A DNA stretch of 64,000 nt, from positions 1 through 64,000 of the forward strand of contig CAZRYF010000005.1 in NCBI GenBank assembly GCA_964604165.1. Direction: 5' to 3'. Source of the DNA: JAYZDK01 sp964604165 (GTDB lineage Bacteria > Myxococcota_A > UBA796 > CAJQPC01). This document shows positions 1-7,925 of this stretch, piece by piece. The notes under the pieces are model-generated. The model worked only from the letters and a program-made list of their open reading frames with translations, searched no databases and was not told where the DNA came from. Within the stretch, counting starts at the first letter, position 1. Every line of letters begins with the position of its first letter. The position numbers were made by a program, and so were the translations under genes.

Positions 1-1
1 C

Positions 2-55
2 GCCTTTGATCCGGAGGTTGCTCAGGAGCTGGAGGCGCTTGGATACGTGGAATAG
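2..55 (+). CDS. C-terminal end of a truncated gene, possibly sulfatase
   Basis: The window opens inside a plus-strand gene. The frame starting at base 2 gives 17 codons ending ELEALGYVE and then TAG at 53-55. A C-terminus of the form LxALGYVE is common in bacterial sulfatases and related alkaline-phosphatase-fold hydrolases, so a sulfatase is the best guess. Seventeen residues cannot prove it; no domain, active site or start codon lies in the window. The next gene starts about 42 bases downstream in the same direction. Confidence 0.4.
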   Translation, partial: AFDPEVAQELEALGYVE

Positions 56-96
56 TCGTGAGATTCTGCGGGAATTCGGATAGAGTGGCCAGCATC

Positions 97-750
97 ATGA
101 TGAAGTTCCTTGCAGTTTTTCTTGTCTCCGTTCTTTCTTCCGAGGTGCGCGCCGAGGAGGAAGCGGTCGAAGTGTTCTCCTTGTCCCAGTGGGTGGAGGA
201 GAACGGTGGATGGGATGCGGTGGACGCCATGATCGCCGAGGAAGCCGCTGCGGCTGCCCAGGAGGGGTTCTTTGAGAACCCGGCAGCATCCGAGGAGGCA
301 GCGGAAGCGGCCAACCAGGCCATGGAAGATTGTGGCGTGCAGATCGGCAGCTTCGCACCCTCCATGGGCGGGCTCTCCGACAGCATCAAGAAGGCGGACG
401 CGGCGGTGGCGATCTCCATGCCTTTGGATGACCTGTTTAATTTCGACTTCTCCAACGCGACGGTTGCGGCGGGCGCACACGGCTACGGCATGTCCACCAA
501 CGCGGCCCGCTTGTGGGCGGATCCAGAGGCTGCCGCGGAGTGCGTCGAAAAGAAGGTCGACGAGCTTGTAGACAAGATTATCGAAGAGAAGAACAAGCTG
601 GAGAACGGCGACTACAGCACCGTCAAGAACGCGCTCTCCGCAGCGGTGGTGAAGATGGCCATCGACAAGGCTTACGAGTACGACAGCGAGCTCGGTGAAG
701 CGCTGGATACCCTGTCCAAGCTGGCCACCCACGACGATACCTGCGGATAG
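97..750 (+). CDS. Secreted protein of unknown function (217 aa)
   Basis: I do not recognise the family. Tandem ATG codons at 97 and 100 begin a clear signal peptide: MMKF, a hydrophobic run, then a cleavage site near SEVRA-EE. The frame also extends upstream to a GTG at 58, but that adds a polar stretch in front of the signal peptide, so 97 is preferred. The mature protein is acidic, Ala/Glu-rich and mostly predicted helical, with the runs EEAAAAAQEG and EEAAEAANQAMEDCG and a charged helix around KKVDELVDKIIEEKNKL. It has three cysteines (one near mid-length, one in AAECVEK, one at the C-terminus), so a disulfide is possible. It is probably periplasmic or released. The upstream gene ends 42 bases away, so co-transcription is plausible. 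No catalytic motif is visible. Confidence 0.75.
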   Translation: MMKFLAVFLVSVLSSEVRAEEEAVEVFSLSQWVEENGGWDAVDAMIAEEAAAAAQEGFFENPAASEEAAEAANQAMEDCGVQIGSFAPSMGGLSDSIKKADAAVAISMPLDDLFNFDFSNATVAAGAHGYGMSTNAARLWADPEAAAECVEKKVDELVDKIIEEKNKLENGDYSTVKNALSAAVVKMAIDKAYEYDSELGEALDTLSKLATHDDTCG

Positions 751-850
751 AAGCCGGTTTTCTACCCGGCCTCGGCCGGAAGGCCAAAGGGATACGTGCG
801 GCGCACGAACATGTCCAGTTTCTTGAGCTTGTAGACGATCTCCTTGCGTC

Positions 851-908
851 GAGTTCCGGGGACAGCATACTTAACTCTCGTCCCCGGAACTCCTGGTGTC
901 CCCGGAAC
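851..908. repeat. REP-like palindromic element
   Basis: A perfect 13-bp inverted repeat has arms GAGTTCCGGGGAC (851-863) and GTCCCCGGAACTC (880-892) around a 16-nt loop that includes AGCATACTTAACT. A third copy of the core, GTCCCCGGAAC, follows at 898-908. It lies in the 170-bp spacer between convergent genes. Structure, size and position fit a repetitive extragenic palindrome of the type mobilised by Y1 (RAYT) transposases. No transposase is present in the window. Confidence 0.6.
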
Positions 909-920
909 GCTGCTGGCCTC

Positions 921-1211
921 TCAACCTGTGGTTTCGAAGGTCTCCGCCATGCGTCTTGCGATGGTGCGCTGGAGACGGGCCGGGTCCACGCCGGCGGCTT
1001 TGGCCATCATGCCCAGCTTCAGGGAGATCTCCACCTGGGTGTCGTCGACAGTCACCGTACCCGACACGCCCATTCCCTTGATTTGAGCGGTGTCACCGGA
1101 CCATGCCAGGGTCACCCCGAACTTGCCCATCATCTCCTCGAAGGGGGCCATGCTGGACCGTGCGGTCGCTCGGTCGGTGCCGTGGGGATGGCTTACGGTG
1201 ACGCGGCTCAT
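921..1211 (-). CDS. Polyhydroxyalkanoic acid system family protein (96 aa)
   Basis: Small soluble protein resembling the PHA_gran_rgn family (PF09650), whose members are usually 90-110 aa and often sit near PHA granule genes. Visible signs are an N-terminal beta segment MSRVTVSHPHG with the typical Ala-rich helix, a central MMGKFGVTLAWSG, and the segment IKGMGVSGTVTVDDTQVEISLKLG. The last of these matches the family pattern of a hydrophobic strand, a turn and a strand carrying a VxLxLGMLA-like motif. The C-terminus is an Arg-rich amphipathic helix. The ATG at 1211 is followed by a sensible N-terminus. The downstream minus-strand neighbour stops 10 bases upstream of this start. No PHA synthase, phasin or depolymerase is nearby, so the link to granules rests on family similarity alone. 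Confidence 0.7.
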   Translation of the reverse strand: MSRVTVSHPHGTDRATARSSMAPFEEMMGKFGVTLAWSGDTAQIKGMGVSGTVTVDDTQVEISLKLGMMAKAAGVDPARLQRTIARRMAETFETTG

Positions 1212-1220
1212 GCTGGAAGC

Positions 1221-3464
1221 CTACCGCACGTAAAAGGCGAGATCAAAGAGCTCGGAGAGGTCGCCACAAGTGATGTCGTGGTGGAGGCTCGCCAGGTGAA
1301 AGGCCGTGACCTCGGCACCCACATTCCCTTGGGTGGGGCCATTCCAGATCCAATCGTAATCGGCGGTTCCGCAGGTGTAGGCAGGCCGGAAGGACAGCTC
1401 GGAGGAGGAGTATCGGGTTGGATCTGTGATGAGATCCGAGCAGAGTAGATTCACGTCTGCCCCTCCTGCTTCCACAAAGACGTAGGTAGCAGACTGGCCC
1501 ATGTGGTTGGAGGCTTCGTAGTCCACTGTGTAGAGGACCTCTCCGCCGTTTGGGACATCCACGTCCTTCACGAATGCCATGACATCTGCGTTTGCATCCT
1601 CGTCGCACCAGCTCAGGGCATCGCTGGTGGTCGCCCAGTACCCCATGTTGTTGGCAAGCTCAGTGAACTCCGCCTCGAATTCCGCGAGGGTATCTCCGTC
1701 GTCCTCCCGGTTCCAATAGGCGATGCGTGTCCAGCCGCCGCCATCGGTGGTCATGTCGCACTCTGTGGTACGAGCGACGGCGCCGACGGGCTGAATGTGC
1801 CAGGCACCGTCCCCAGCGGAGGGCTGATCCGTGAGAATGGCCTGGCAGCTTGTTGCCGGGCAGGCTGCTCCGCTCCCAAGCAATCCGTTGTCCGCGGTTC
1901 CATCGCAGTCGTTGTCCTCCCCGTCGCAGACCTCGTTGGCGCCGGGGTAGGAGCCGAGATCCGTGTCGTCGCAGTCGTTGCTGTTGTCGGCGTGTCCAGA
2001 GGGTTGATCGCAAGCCACCTGGCTGGACCAGGTGCCGCCAAAGCCATCTCCATCCAGGTCTACGTGCCACGTGCTGGCATCGGAAGCGCCGTTGTCGATG
2101 GTGCCGTCGCAGTCATCGTCCACGGTGTTGCAGGTCTCGGTCGCAGACGGGCTCACGTCGCCGTTTGTGTCGTCGCAGTCGTCGTTGGATGAAACGAATC
2201 CGCTCGGTTGGTTGCAGGCAGCGGTGGGGGCGTCTGCGCTTCCGTGGCCATCGCCATCTCCATCCGCAAACCATGTCAGGGCGTCGGTGGCGTTGTTGTC
2301 GATGGTGCCATCACAGTTGTCGTCCACGGCATTGCAGGTCTCGCTGGCGTTCGGATGGACGGCGCTGTCACCGTCGTTACAGTCGTCGTCGTTGGCCACA
2401 TGTCCGCTTGGAGAGGCGCAAGCATCCTGGGACACGGCGCCATTGCCGTGGCCGTCCCCGTCGGTGTCCGCAAACCAGGTGCTGCTGTCCAGCGCGTTGT
2501 CATCGACCTGGCCGTTGCAGTCGTTGTCGGTGGAATCGCAGGTCTCCAGCGCTCCCGGGTGGGTTGCTGGGTTTGCGTCGTCGCAGTCATCACCGTTGGA
2601 CGTGTACCCGGCCGGGGCCAGGCAAGCCTGCGACGGCGTGCTGGCGTCTCCATAGCCGTCGCTGTCCGCATCGGCGTACCAGGTGAGCAAGACGTCCTCG
2701 TCCACGGCTCCATCGCAGTCGTTGTCGGCTGAATCGCAGGTCTCGACGCCGCCGGGGAAGCTCGATGCATCCAGATCATCGCAGTCGTCGCGGTTGGAGA
2801 CGAACCCGTTGGGGGCCTCGCAGGTGGTGGAGGTGAACTGGCTACCGCCAAAACCGTCGCCGTCCGAGTCTCCGTACCAGGTGGGTGCGTCGGTCGCGTC
2901 CTCATCTACGCGGCCATCGCAGTCATCGTCCAGGTCGTTGCAGATCTCTGTTGCATCCGAGTGGATGGCGGCGTCTGTGTCGTTGCAGTCTTCACAGGCT
3001 GCGAAGCCGTCGTCGTCGCCATCGGCATATCCAACGGATCCGTCGCAATTCCAGTCGGTGGGGTCTGCGCAGTCGTCCTCGGTGGCGCCCGGGTGAAAGT
3101 CCGCGTCTGTGTCGTCGCAGTCGCCTCCCTGGGAGGCTGCCCCGTCCGGAAGCTCGCAGGCGGTGACGGCGGCGTTGTCGTCACCATATCCATCGCCGTC
3201 GGCGTCCACGAACCAGGAGATGGCGTCGGTGGCATCGTCTTCGTCCACCTCCCCGTCGCAGTCGTTGTCCAGGTTGTCGCAGACCTCCTCGCCGTCTGGG
3301 GACACGTCGGCGTCGTTGTCATTGCAGTCTTCGGGTTCGCTGAACCCGTCACCGTCGATATCCGCCTGGGGGGCAGTGTCGGTTGGGACCTGGGTGTCAA
3401 GGGACACGGTGCCGTCCTTTCCGCGACAGGCAGTGAGCAGAAACAGCAACGGAACCAGGCGCAT
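1221..3464 (-). CDS. MopE-repeat lipoprotein with fibrinogen-like C-terminal domain (747 aa)
   Basis: Predicted outer-membrane lipoprotein: MRLVPLLFLLTAC is a short signal peptide with lipobox LTAC. About residues 35-530 carry seven MopE-type repeats (family PF11617) of the pattern ETCD-x2-DNDCDG-x-VDE, alternating with TWYxDxDGDGxG and a DDCDD...HPGA linker. The DxDxDG loops look like calcium sites and the paired cysteines like disulfides. One variant unit has NCDGSVGYADGDDDG, shared with two other proteins in the window. From about residue 535 a fibrinogen/COLFI-like domain begins with the diagnostic CDMTTDGGGWT. This suggests a secreted, calcium-stabilised stalk presenting a carbohydrate- or protein-binding head. 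Its start is 126 bp from the divergent gene at 3591, so promoters for both probably lie in 3465-3590, where I could not pick convincing boxes. Confidence 0.85.
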   Translation of the reverse strand: MRLVPLLFLLTACRGKDGTVSLDTQVPTDTAPQADIDGDGFSEPEDCNDNDADVSPDGEEVCDNLDNDCDGEVDEDDATDAISWFVDADGDGYGDDNAAVTACELPDGAASQGGDCDDTDADFHPGATEDDCADPTDWNCDGSVGYADGDDDGFAACEDCNDTDAAIHSDATEICNDLDDDCDGRVDEDATDAPTWYGDSDGDGFGGSQFTSTTCEAPNGFVSNRDDCDDLDASSFPGGVETCDSADNDCDGAVDEDVLLTWYADADSDGYGDASTPSQACLAPAGYTSNGDDCDDANPATHPGALETCDSTDNDCNGQVDDNALDSSTWFADTDGDGHGNGAVSQDACASPSGHVANDDDCNDGDSAVHPNASETCNAVDDNCDGTIDNNATDALTWFADGDGDGHGSADAPTAACNQPSGFVSSNDDCDDTNGDVSPSATETCNTVDDDCDGTIDNGASDASTWHVDLDGDGFGGTWSSQVACDQPSGHADNSNDCDDTDLGSYPGANEVCDGEDNDCDGTADNGLLGSGAACPATSCQAILTDQPSAGDGAWHIQPVGAVARTTECDMTTDGGGWTRIAYWNREDDGDTLAEFEAEFTELANNMGYWATTSDALSWCDEDANADVMAFVKDVDVPNGGEVLYTVDYEASNHMGQSATYVFVEAGGADVNLLCSDLITDPTRYSSSELSFRPAYTCGTADYDWIWNGPTQGNVGAEVTAFHLASLHHDITCGDLSELFDLAFYVR

Positions 3465-3590
3465 GGGGCTCCCTCTCGGCCGGTTTGGGTGCGGGGCCGG
3501 ACACGCACATTACACCATAAGGGAGTCAACGGCCCCCAGAGCGGGTAGGGTCTCTCTTCCTTCTTGGGCGTGGACAAGGTGTAGAGAGAA

Positions 3591-4919
3591 ATGTGGATTT
3601 CATGGCTGGCAGTTGTTGGGTGCGGGGAGCCGGTGGTCTCTTGCAATGCGCTGGAGGAGACCCCAGGGGCCGACCTGTCCGCCGCGCCTCATCCGGACAT
3701 GGCCTCTATTCTCCAGGCGGAGTGGACCCAGACCTGTGCAGCCAACACCTGGCTTGAGTTCTTCTTTGACGACACGTGGCACACAGCCCCCCCTCGGGAT
3801 CTGGTCCTTGGCCACGCGACCGAGCTGGCACTTGGAATCCCCTTTCAAATGGAGGTCTCCCTGCGGGTGGCCTGGGACTCCGAGAGCGGCGTTCAGCGAG
3901 GGCCTGAGATTATGGTTGAGACGGGTCCAGTCCCCGAAGGAGCGCCTCGGGTGGAGTCCATGGTGAGAGGAGCGGAGGTCTGGGATCCGGACACGAAATG
4001 GATCTTCACCTCCCTGAGCAATGGCATGTCGGGGGGGCCGTCGGGGACCTTTTCGTTGATCTTGGACCGTCGAGGGCGCCTGGTCTGGGCCCGCAGAACT
4101 GAGGCCGACTATGTCAGTCTCCACGTGCGGACTTCTCAGAACGGCTCGGACTTGTTGGTGGACAACAACGCATACTGGGCCTTCTCCCAGGAGCGCAAGA
4201 CCTCCCAGGTGGTGCGCATGAAGATCGACACGTCCATCGTGGAGGTCCACGAAACGCCGGGACTGCACCACCCCTACACGGACCTGCCGGATGGGTCCAT
4301 CGTGTATGCAGCGGAAGGAGACGACGGCATGAACAAGCTCCTGCGAGCGACCCCAGAGGGGGCGTACATCAACATCTGGAATTGTGATGCCTACCACCAG
4401 CGGCTTGGAGAAGCCCGTGGCTGTATGGCAAACACCGTCTGGTGGAACGAGGAAGGTGACACCTTTCTTGTGTCGTTCTACTCCACCGACAGCGTGGTGG
4501 AAATTGATCCTGCCACCGGCGCGGTGCTTCGTTCCTTTGGTAGCCTTTCGGACTCTTGGACATTCGATCCCCTAGACAGCGCCTTCGAGTGGCAGCACGG
4601 GGTGCACTTCACGGACACGGGGACCTTGCTGGTGTCGACCCAGAGCCGCGGGGGAATTGGCGTGCGGGAGTACGCGTTGGATGAAGAGAACGAGGTTCTC
4701 TCGGAGGTCTGGAACTTCGGACTGCAAGACGGGATTGCAGGGCACGTCATGGGGGAAGCTCATCGTCTTGGAAACGGAAACACCCTGCACAACTCTGGAA
4801 GCTCACCGCGCCTGCGGGAGACCACGCCGGAGGGGGAGGTGGTCTGGGACGTGCAGTGGCCCAGCCAGGGAATCGGACGAAGCACGCCCCTGAAGGATCT
4901 GTATGCGTTTGCACCTTGA
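3591..4919 (+). CDS. Arylsulfotransferase-like lipoprotein, copy 1 (442 aa)
   Basis: Resembles the arylsulfotransferase (ASST) beta-propeller families (PF05935/PF14269), which transfer sulfate between phenols in the periplasm or act as uncharacterised extracytoplasmic propellers. The N-terminus MWISWLAVVGCGEP reads as a short lipoprotein signal peptide. Propeller blades appear as repeated strands with WDPDTKWIFTSLSNG, TPEGAYINIWNCD, EIDPATGAVLRSFG and TTPEGEVVWDVQW. Two His-containing segments, WQHGVHFTDTGTLL and GEAHRLGNGNTLHNSG, match the His-x-LPNGN pattern typical of the family, one of which would hold the active-site His. First gene of a compact four-gene operon; the next ORF starts 17 bases before its stop. 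Sulfotransferase activity is unproven. Confidence 0.75.
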   Translation: MWISWLAVVGCGEPVVSCNALEETPGADLSAAPHPDMASILQAEWTQTCAANTWLEFFFDDTWHTAPPRDLVLGHATELALGIPFQMEVSLRVAWDSESGVQRGPEIMVETGPVPEGAPRVESMVRGAEVWDPDTKWIFTSLSNGMSGGPSGTFSLILDRRGRLVWARRTEADYVSLHVRTSQNGSDLLVDNNAYWAFSQERKTSQVVRMKIDTSIVEVHETPGLHHPYTDLPDGSIVYAAEGDDGMNKLLRATPEGAYINIWNCDAYHQRLGEARGCMANTVWWNEEGDTFLVSFYSTDSVVEIDPATGAVLRSFGSLSDSWTFDPLDSAFEWQHGVHFTDTGTLLVSTQSRGGIGVREYALDEENEVLSEVWNFGLQDGIAGHVMGEAHRLGNGNTLHNSGSSPRLRETTPEGEVVWDVQWPSQGIGRSTPLKDLYAFAP

Positions 4920-5457
4920 ATGGATAGCCCCCCTTGTTGTGGTGGCCTGCATGCCCGGTACGGAAGACTCCGGAGAGGCGGACACGAACGCCCGGGACAC
5001 GGGACTCCCCGAGCGAATCGCGCTGGAGGCGCGAACCGGACAGGCCCAGGTGACCTTGGCAGAACCGGAGCGCTACGATGGCCAGGAGATCTGGACCTTC
5101 ACGGGGGACTCTGGGGCGGGGGAGGAGATCTGCCGAATACAGTACGCCCTGAACTCCACCGGTGTCCGGGAGGACTGTGATATCTGTGACTGGGCCTTTG
5201 ATGTGTCAATTTCAGAGGCAGAATTCGTCTCTGAGTCAGAGCCTGGATGCAGGGCGACCTTCGGGATCGGACCGGAGAATGTGGGGGATCTCAACGGGCT
5301 GTGGGCTGGGTATGGCTACAGCGCCGAGTATTTCGGGCACGCTGCGGTGTTTCTGCTGGAGACGGAAGGGGAGTGGGTGGCGGTGAGTAATGCGGTCTTT
5401 GATGAGGCCACGGGGGCTTACTCGTATGAGAGGCTGGATGGGTATGTGGCGTACTGA
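4903..5457 (+). CDS. Lipoprotein of unknown function (184 aa)
   Basis: The N-terminus MRLHLEWIAPLVVVACMPG is a lipoprotein signal peptide with lipobox VVAC. A low-complexity D/T/E linker follows (EDSGEADTNARDTG), typical of exported lipoproteins in this window. The remaining ~140 residues form a beta-rich domain with the Cys cluster REDCDICDWAFDVSI plus separate cysteines in EEICRIQ and PGCRATFG, suggesting disulfides. I do not recognise the family. The ATG overlaps the end of the upstream arylsulfotransferase-like gene by 17 bp, so translation is probably coupled. The next gene in the same direction begins about 50 bp downstream, or overlaps it if an earlier start is used. Confidence 0.7.
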   Translation: MRLHLEWIAPLVVVACMPGTEDSGEADTNARDTGLPERIALEARTGQAQVTLAEPERYDGQEIWTFTGDSGAGEEICRIQYALNSTGVREDCDICDWAFDVSISEAEFVSESEPGCRATFGIGPENVGDLNGLWAGYGYSAEYFGHAAVFLLETEGEWVAVSNAVFDEATGAYSYERLDGYVAY

Positions 5458-5509
5458 TGGTTGGGGAGGAAAGGGGTTGGGTGCTTTGTCGTTCGATGCT
5501 CGATGCTCG

Positions 5510-6562
5510 ATGATTGACAACCTCTCTTCTCAATTTCGGAGCCATGCTCGCTCGAATGTCGTGTGGATAGGGGCCAAGAGGGGTTTTCTCCTTCTGAAGG
5601 GGGATCGCCGCGGGCTCCTGTGGGCTCTTGTGGGTGGGTTGGTTTGGGTGCTTTCCATTGCGGGGTGCTCTCCCACTCTGGTGGTCACAGGCGACCTCGC
5701 GGATGACAACAACTACTCCTTCACCGGCGCCTTGGATGTGCCTTTGACGGAGACGGTGTCCGGGCAGGATGTGGAGCTGTGCTGGGAGGGCATGTCCCAG
5801 GACATCCGCTGCCACGATGTGGATCCGGTGGCTGACATCGATAACGTCTCCCTGGTTCGGTTTCCCCATCTGGAGCAGGAGGAGATCGAGGCCGCGATGT
5901 CCGCAGGAACCCTGCAGCAGGCGGACATCAGCGGCTACGTGGAGTCGCGGGTGGAGGAGGAGACCTGCACGGCCTTGTCGGACATGTCCTTTTTTGGAAC
6001 AGAGATCGATGTGGCCCAGGAGTACACCCCAGACGCGGCCACATTCTTGCTGCTGCTCACCACGGGCACAGAGCCGGCGGTGGGGACACGAATGTTGAGT
6101 TTTTTGGAGCCAAAGGAGGGGTCTGGTGTCTCCAGGGTGGACCTTCCGAGCGGTTGTGGGGTGCTGGACTTTGAGGCCGATCTCCAGTCGCTCTCTCCCT
6201 TGGTGCTTTGGGCGGAGGGTCCCTGGGACATTGACTGGAGCGGGGTCACCACAGATGGCCAGGGCCTGCCCAACGACTTCGCCTCCGTGGATCGGGTCAG
6301 TCTTGCCTTTTATGCAACAACGGATCTGGGGGCGCTGGAGGCGGGGTTCCTGGATCTGGAGCTTCTCGCGGACAGGGCCTGGGAGGCAGAGGTGTCGCAG
6401 GGAACCTCGCTGGATCTGGCGGATCTCCAAAGCGGTGGCGAGCCCTTTGGTGGATTCCACGGGGAGGGTCTCTGGATCCTTGGGCTTCGGTGCGGAACCT
6501 GTGTGAACCCCGCACCCTTGTTGCTGACCCTTGTGGAGCCGGTGGAGGGCAGTGGTTCATGA
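5510..6562 (+). CDS. Putative lipoprotein of unknown function (350 aa)
   Basis: The frame is open from 5390, but the first 40 codons overlap the previous gene. ATG 5510 is chosen; an in-frame GTG at 5561 is an alternative, and no start has a good ribosome-binding site. Before the lipobox (SIAGCS) there is a basic stretch and a hydrophobic helix (LLWALVGGLVWVL), so it is probably exported and lipidated, with an unusually long n-region if 5510 is right. The mature part contains about 300 residues of beta-rich sequence with scattered cysteines (VELCWEG, DIRCHDV, EETCTALS, SGCGVLDF, GLRCGTCVNP). Family not recognised. Its stop TGA overlaps the ATG of the next gene as ATGA, a sign of translational coupling, so it probably works with the arylsulfotransferase-like protein downstream. 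Confidence 0.65.
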   Translation: MIDNLSSQFRSHARSNVVWIGAKRGFLLLKGDRRGLLWALVGGLVWVLSIAGCSPTLVVTGDLADDNNYSFTGALDVPLTETVSGQDVELCWEGMSQDIRCHDVDPVADIDNVSLVRFPHLEQEEIEAAMSAGTLQQADISGYVESRVEEETCTALSDMSFFGTEIDVAQEYTPDAATFLLLLTTGTEPAVGTRMLSFLEPKEGSGVSRVDLPSGCGVLDFEADLQSLSPLVLWAEGPWDIDWSGVTTDGQGLPNDFASVDRVSLAFYATTDLGALEAGFLDLELLADRAWEAEVSQGTSLDLADLQSGGEPFGGFHGEGLWILGLRCGTCVNPAPLLLTLVEPVEGSGS

Positions 6563-7860
6563 TGTTGTGGTTTGCGGGGGTGTTCGCGTGTCAGGGAGGC
6601 TGGGCCACTGTTTTTGATGTGACTGCAGAGCGATCGGAGACCATCTCCACTGTGATCACGGTCCGTTGGAAAACGGATGTGCCCACCACCGGTCGTGTGG
6701 ACTTCGGGGTGGGGGAAACCATGGAGCACAGCACCCCCGTGGAGGACGATCCCGCCAGGGAACACTCTGCGCAGCTGTTGGGAATTCCGCCGGAGAGTGA
6801 TGTGGCGTTTCAAGTGGTGCTGGTGGACGGAGACGATGAGCAGTTGGGGGACATCGACCGCGCTCGCACCGGTGCATTGCCCGGGGACCTGCCTCGGCTG
6901 GATGCTGCGGGGGCCAGCGATAGCGGAGCCTTCATGGCTGTGCCCATTCTTGGGGGAGTCACCGTGCCTGTGTTGCTCTCTCCTGAAGGAGCGATCATCT
7001 GGTACTGGGAGGATACCTCCGGGCTGGATGTGTACCGGGTCCTGCCATCGGTGGACGGAGAGAGCGTCCTCTACAACGCCGCCAGCGTGTCGGGGGATCC
7101 TTCCGATGCCTCCCAAATCGTGCGGGTGGCGTTGGATGGATCGTGGTCCAGCACGGTGGATGTTCCTCTCCTGGCCCATGATTTTGTGGAACATTCGGAC
7201 GGCACCCTGGCGGCCATCGTGGTGGAATACCGGGAGGTGGAAGGAGAGATGGTTCGGGGGGACCAGATCCTGGAGATCGACCCAGAGGGAGACACTCGGG
7301 TGGTGTGGAGCACCTGGGACTGCCTGGACCCGTTGGAGAATCCGGGGGAGTCTACAGGCTGGACCTTTGCCAATGCCCTGGACTTTGATGAGGAGGCCCA
7401 GGAGTACACATTGGGAATGCGCAACCAGAGCAGCATTGTGCGCATTGACCGGGACACCGGTGCCTGCCTCTGGGCCCTGGGGGGCACGGGGGGCACGTTG
7501 GAGTGGGCCCCGGGGTCGATTGCTTTTCTGCATCAGCACCAGTTCGTGGTGGAGGATGACCGGTTGCTGGTCTTCGACAACGCCGGGCTTGCAGGAACCG
7601 AATCCCGGGTGGTGGAGTACGCCATTGACACGGCGGCCAACACGGCGTCGGAGGCATGGAGCCACAGCCCAGATCCCGCCATCTTCAGCTTTGTCCTGGG
7701 AGATGTGGACCGATTGCCAGGGGGCGATGTCCTCGCCACGTGGTCTGTGGCAGGTCAGATCGACCGAGTCACGACGGGAGGAGAGAACCCTTGGCGCCTC
7801 AACTCGGAGCTGGGCTACGCCTTTGGCTTCAACACGGTCTTGGGCTCTCTCTATCGGTAG
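6559..7860 (+). CDS. Arylsulfotransferase-like lipoprotein, copy 2 (433 aa)
   Basis: Second member of the arylsulfotransferase-like propeller family in this operon. ATG 6559 overlaps the upstream stop as ATGA; the longer frame from 6490 is rejected because 6559 gives a short export signal (MMLWFAGVFAC, probable lipobox). Residues ~15-100 look like a fibronectin/Ig-like strand domain (TVRWKTDVPTTGRVDFG). After this the propeller begins, with PEGAIIWYWEDTSG, LAHDFVEHSDGTLA, EIDPEGDTRVVWSTWD, IDRDTGACLWALGG, FLHQHQFVVEDDRLLVFDN and GDVDRLPGGDVLATWS. The HQH...LLVFDN segment is the family's best-conserved stretch. It is diverged from copy 1, so this is not a recent duplication. The substrate is unknown. 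Confidence 0.8.
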   Translation: MMLWFAGVFACQGGWATVFDVTAERSETISTVITVRWKTDVPTTGRVDFGVGETMEHSTPVEDDPAREHSAQLLGIPPESDVAFQVVLVDGDDEQLGDIDRARTGALPGDLPRLDAAGASDSGAFMAVPILGGVTVPVLLSPEGAIIWYWEDTSGLDVYRVLPSVDGESVLYNAASVSGDPSDASQIVRVALDGSWSSTVDVPLLAHDFVEHSDGTLAAIVVEYREVEGEMVRGDQILEIDPEGDTRVVWSTWDCLDPLENPGESTGWTFANALDFDEEAQEYTLGMRNQSSIVRIDRDTGACLWALGGTGGTLEWAPGSIAFLHQHQFVVEDDRLLVFDNAGLAGTESRVVEYAIDTAANTASEAWSHSPDPAIFSFVLGDVDRLPGGDVLATWSVAGQIDRVTTGGENPWRLNSELGYAFGFNTVLGSLYR

Positions 7861-7893
7861 AATTCGACAAGTCGGTACTCCGGAGGAGCGGGC

Positions 7894-7925
7894 CTTTGCC
7901 GTCCTACGGCTTTGCCGTCCTACCG
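7894..7925. repeat. Tandem 16-bp direct repeat overlapping a stop codon
   Basis: Two adjacent copies of CTTTGCCGTCCTACGG (7894-7909) and CTTTGCCGTCCTACCG (7910-7925). The second copy contains the TAG stop of the minus-strand gene (complement of CTA at 7920-7922). It lies between convergent genes. Confidence 0.6.

Noticed and set aside
761..850. Minus-strand open frame that ends in the peptide RRTYPFGLPAEAG and runs into the REP-like element
   Set aside because: About 37 codons with no proper start codon; it overlaps the palindrome and has no recognisable domain. It may be a gene remnant.
1850..2686. Long plus-strand Arg/Cys-rich open frame
   Set aside because: Antisense shadow of the MopE repeats; there is no start signal and the composition is unnatural.
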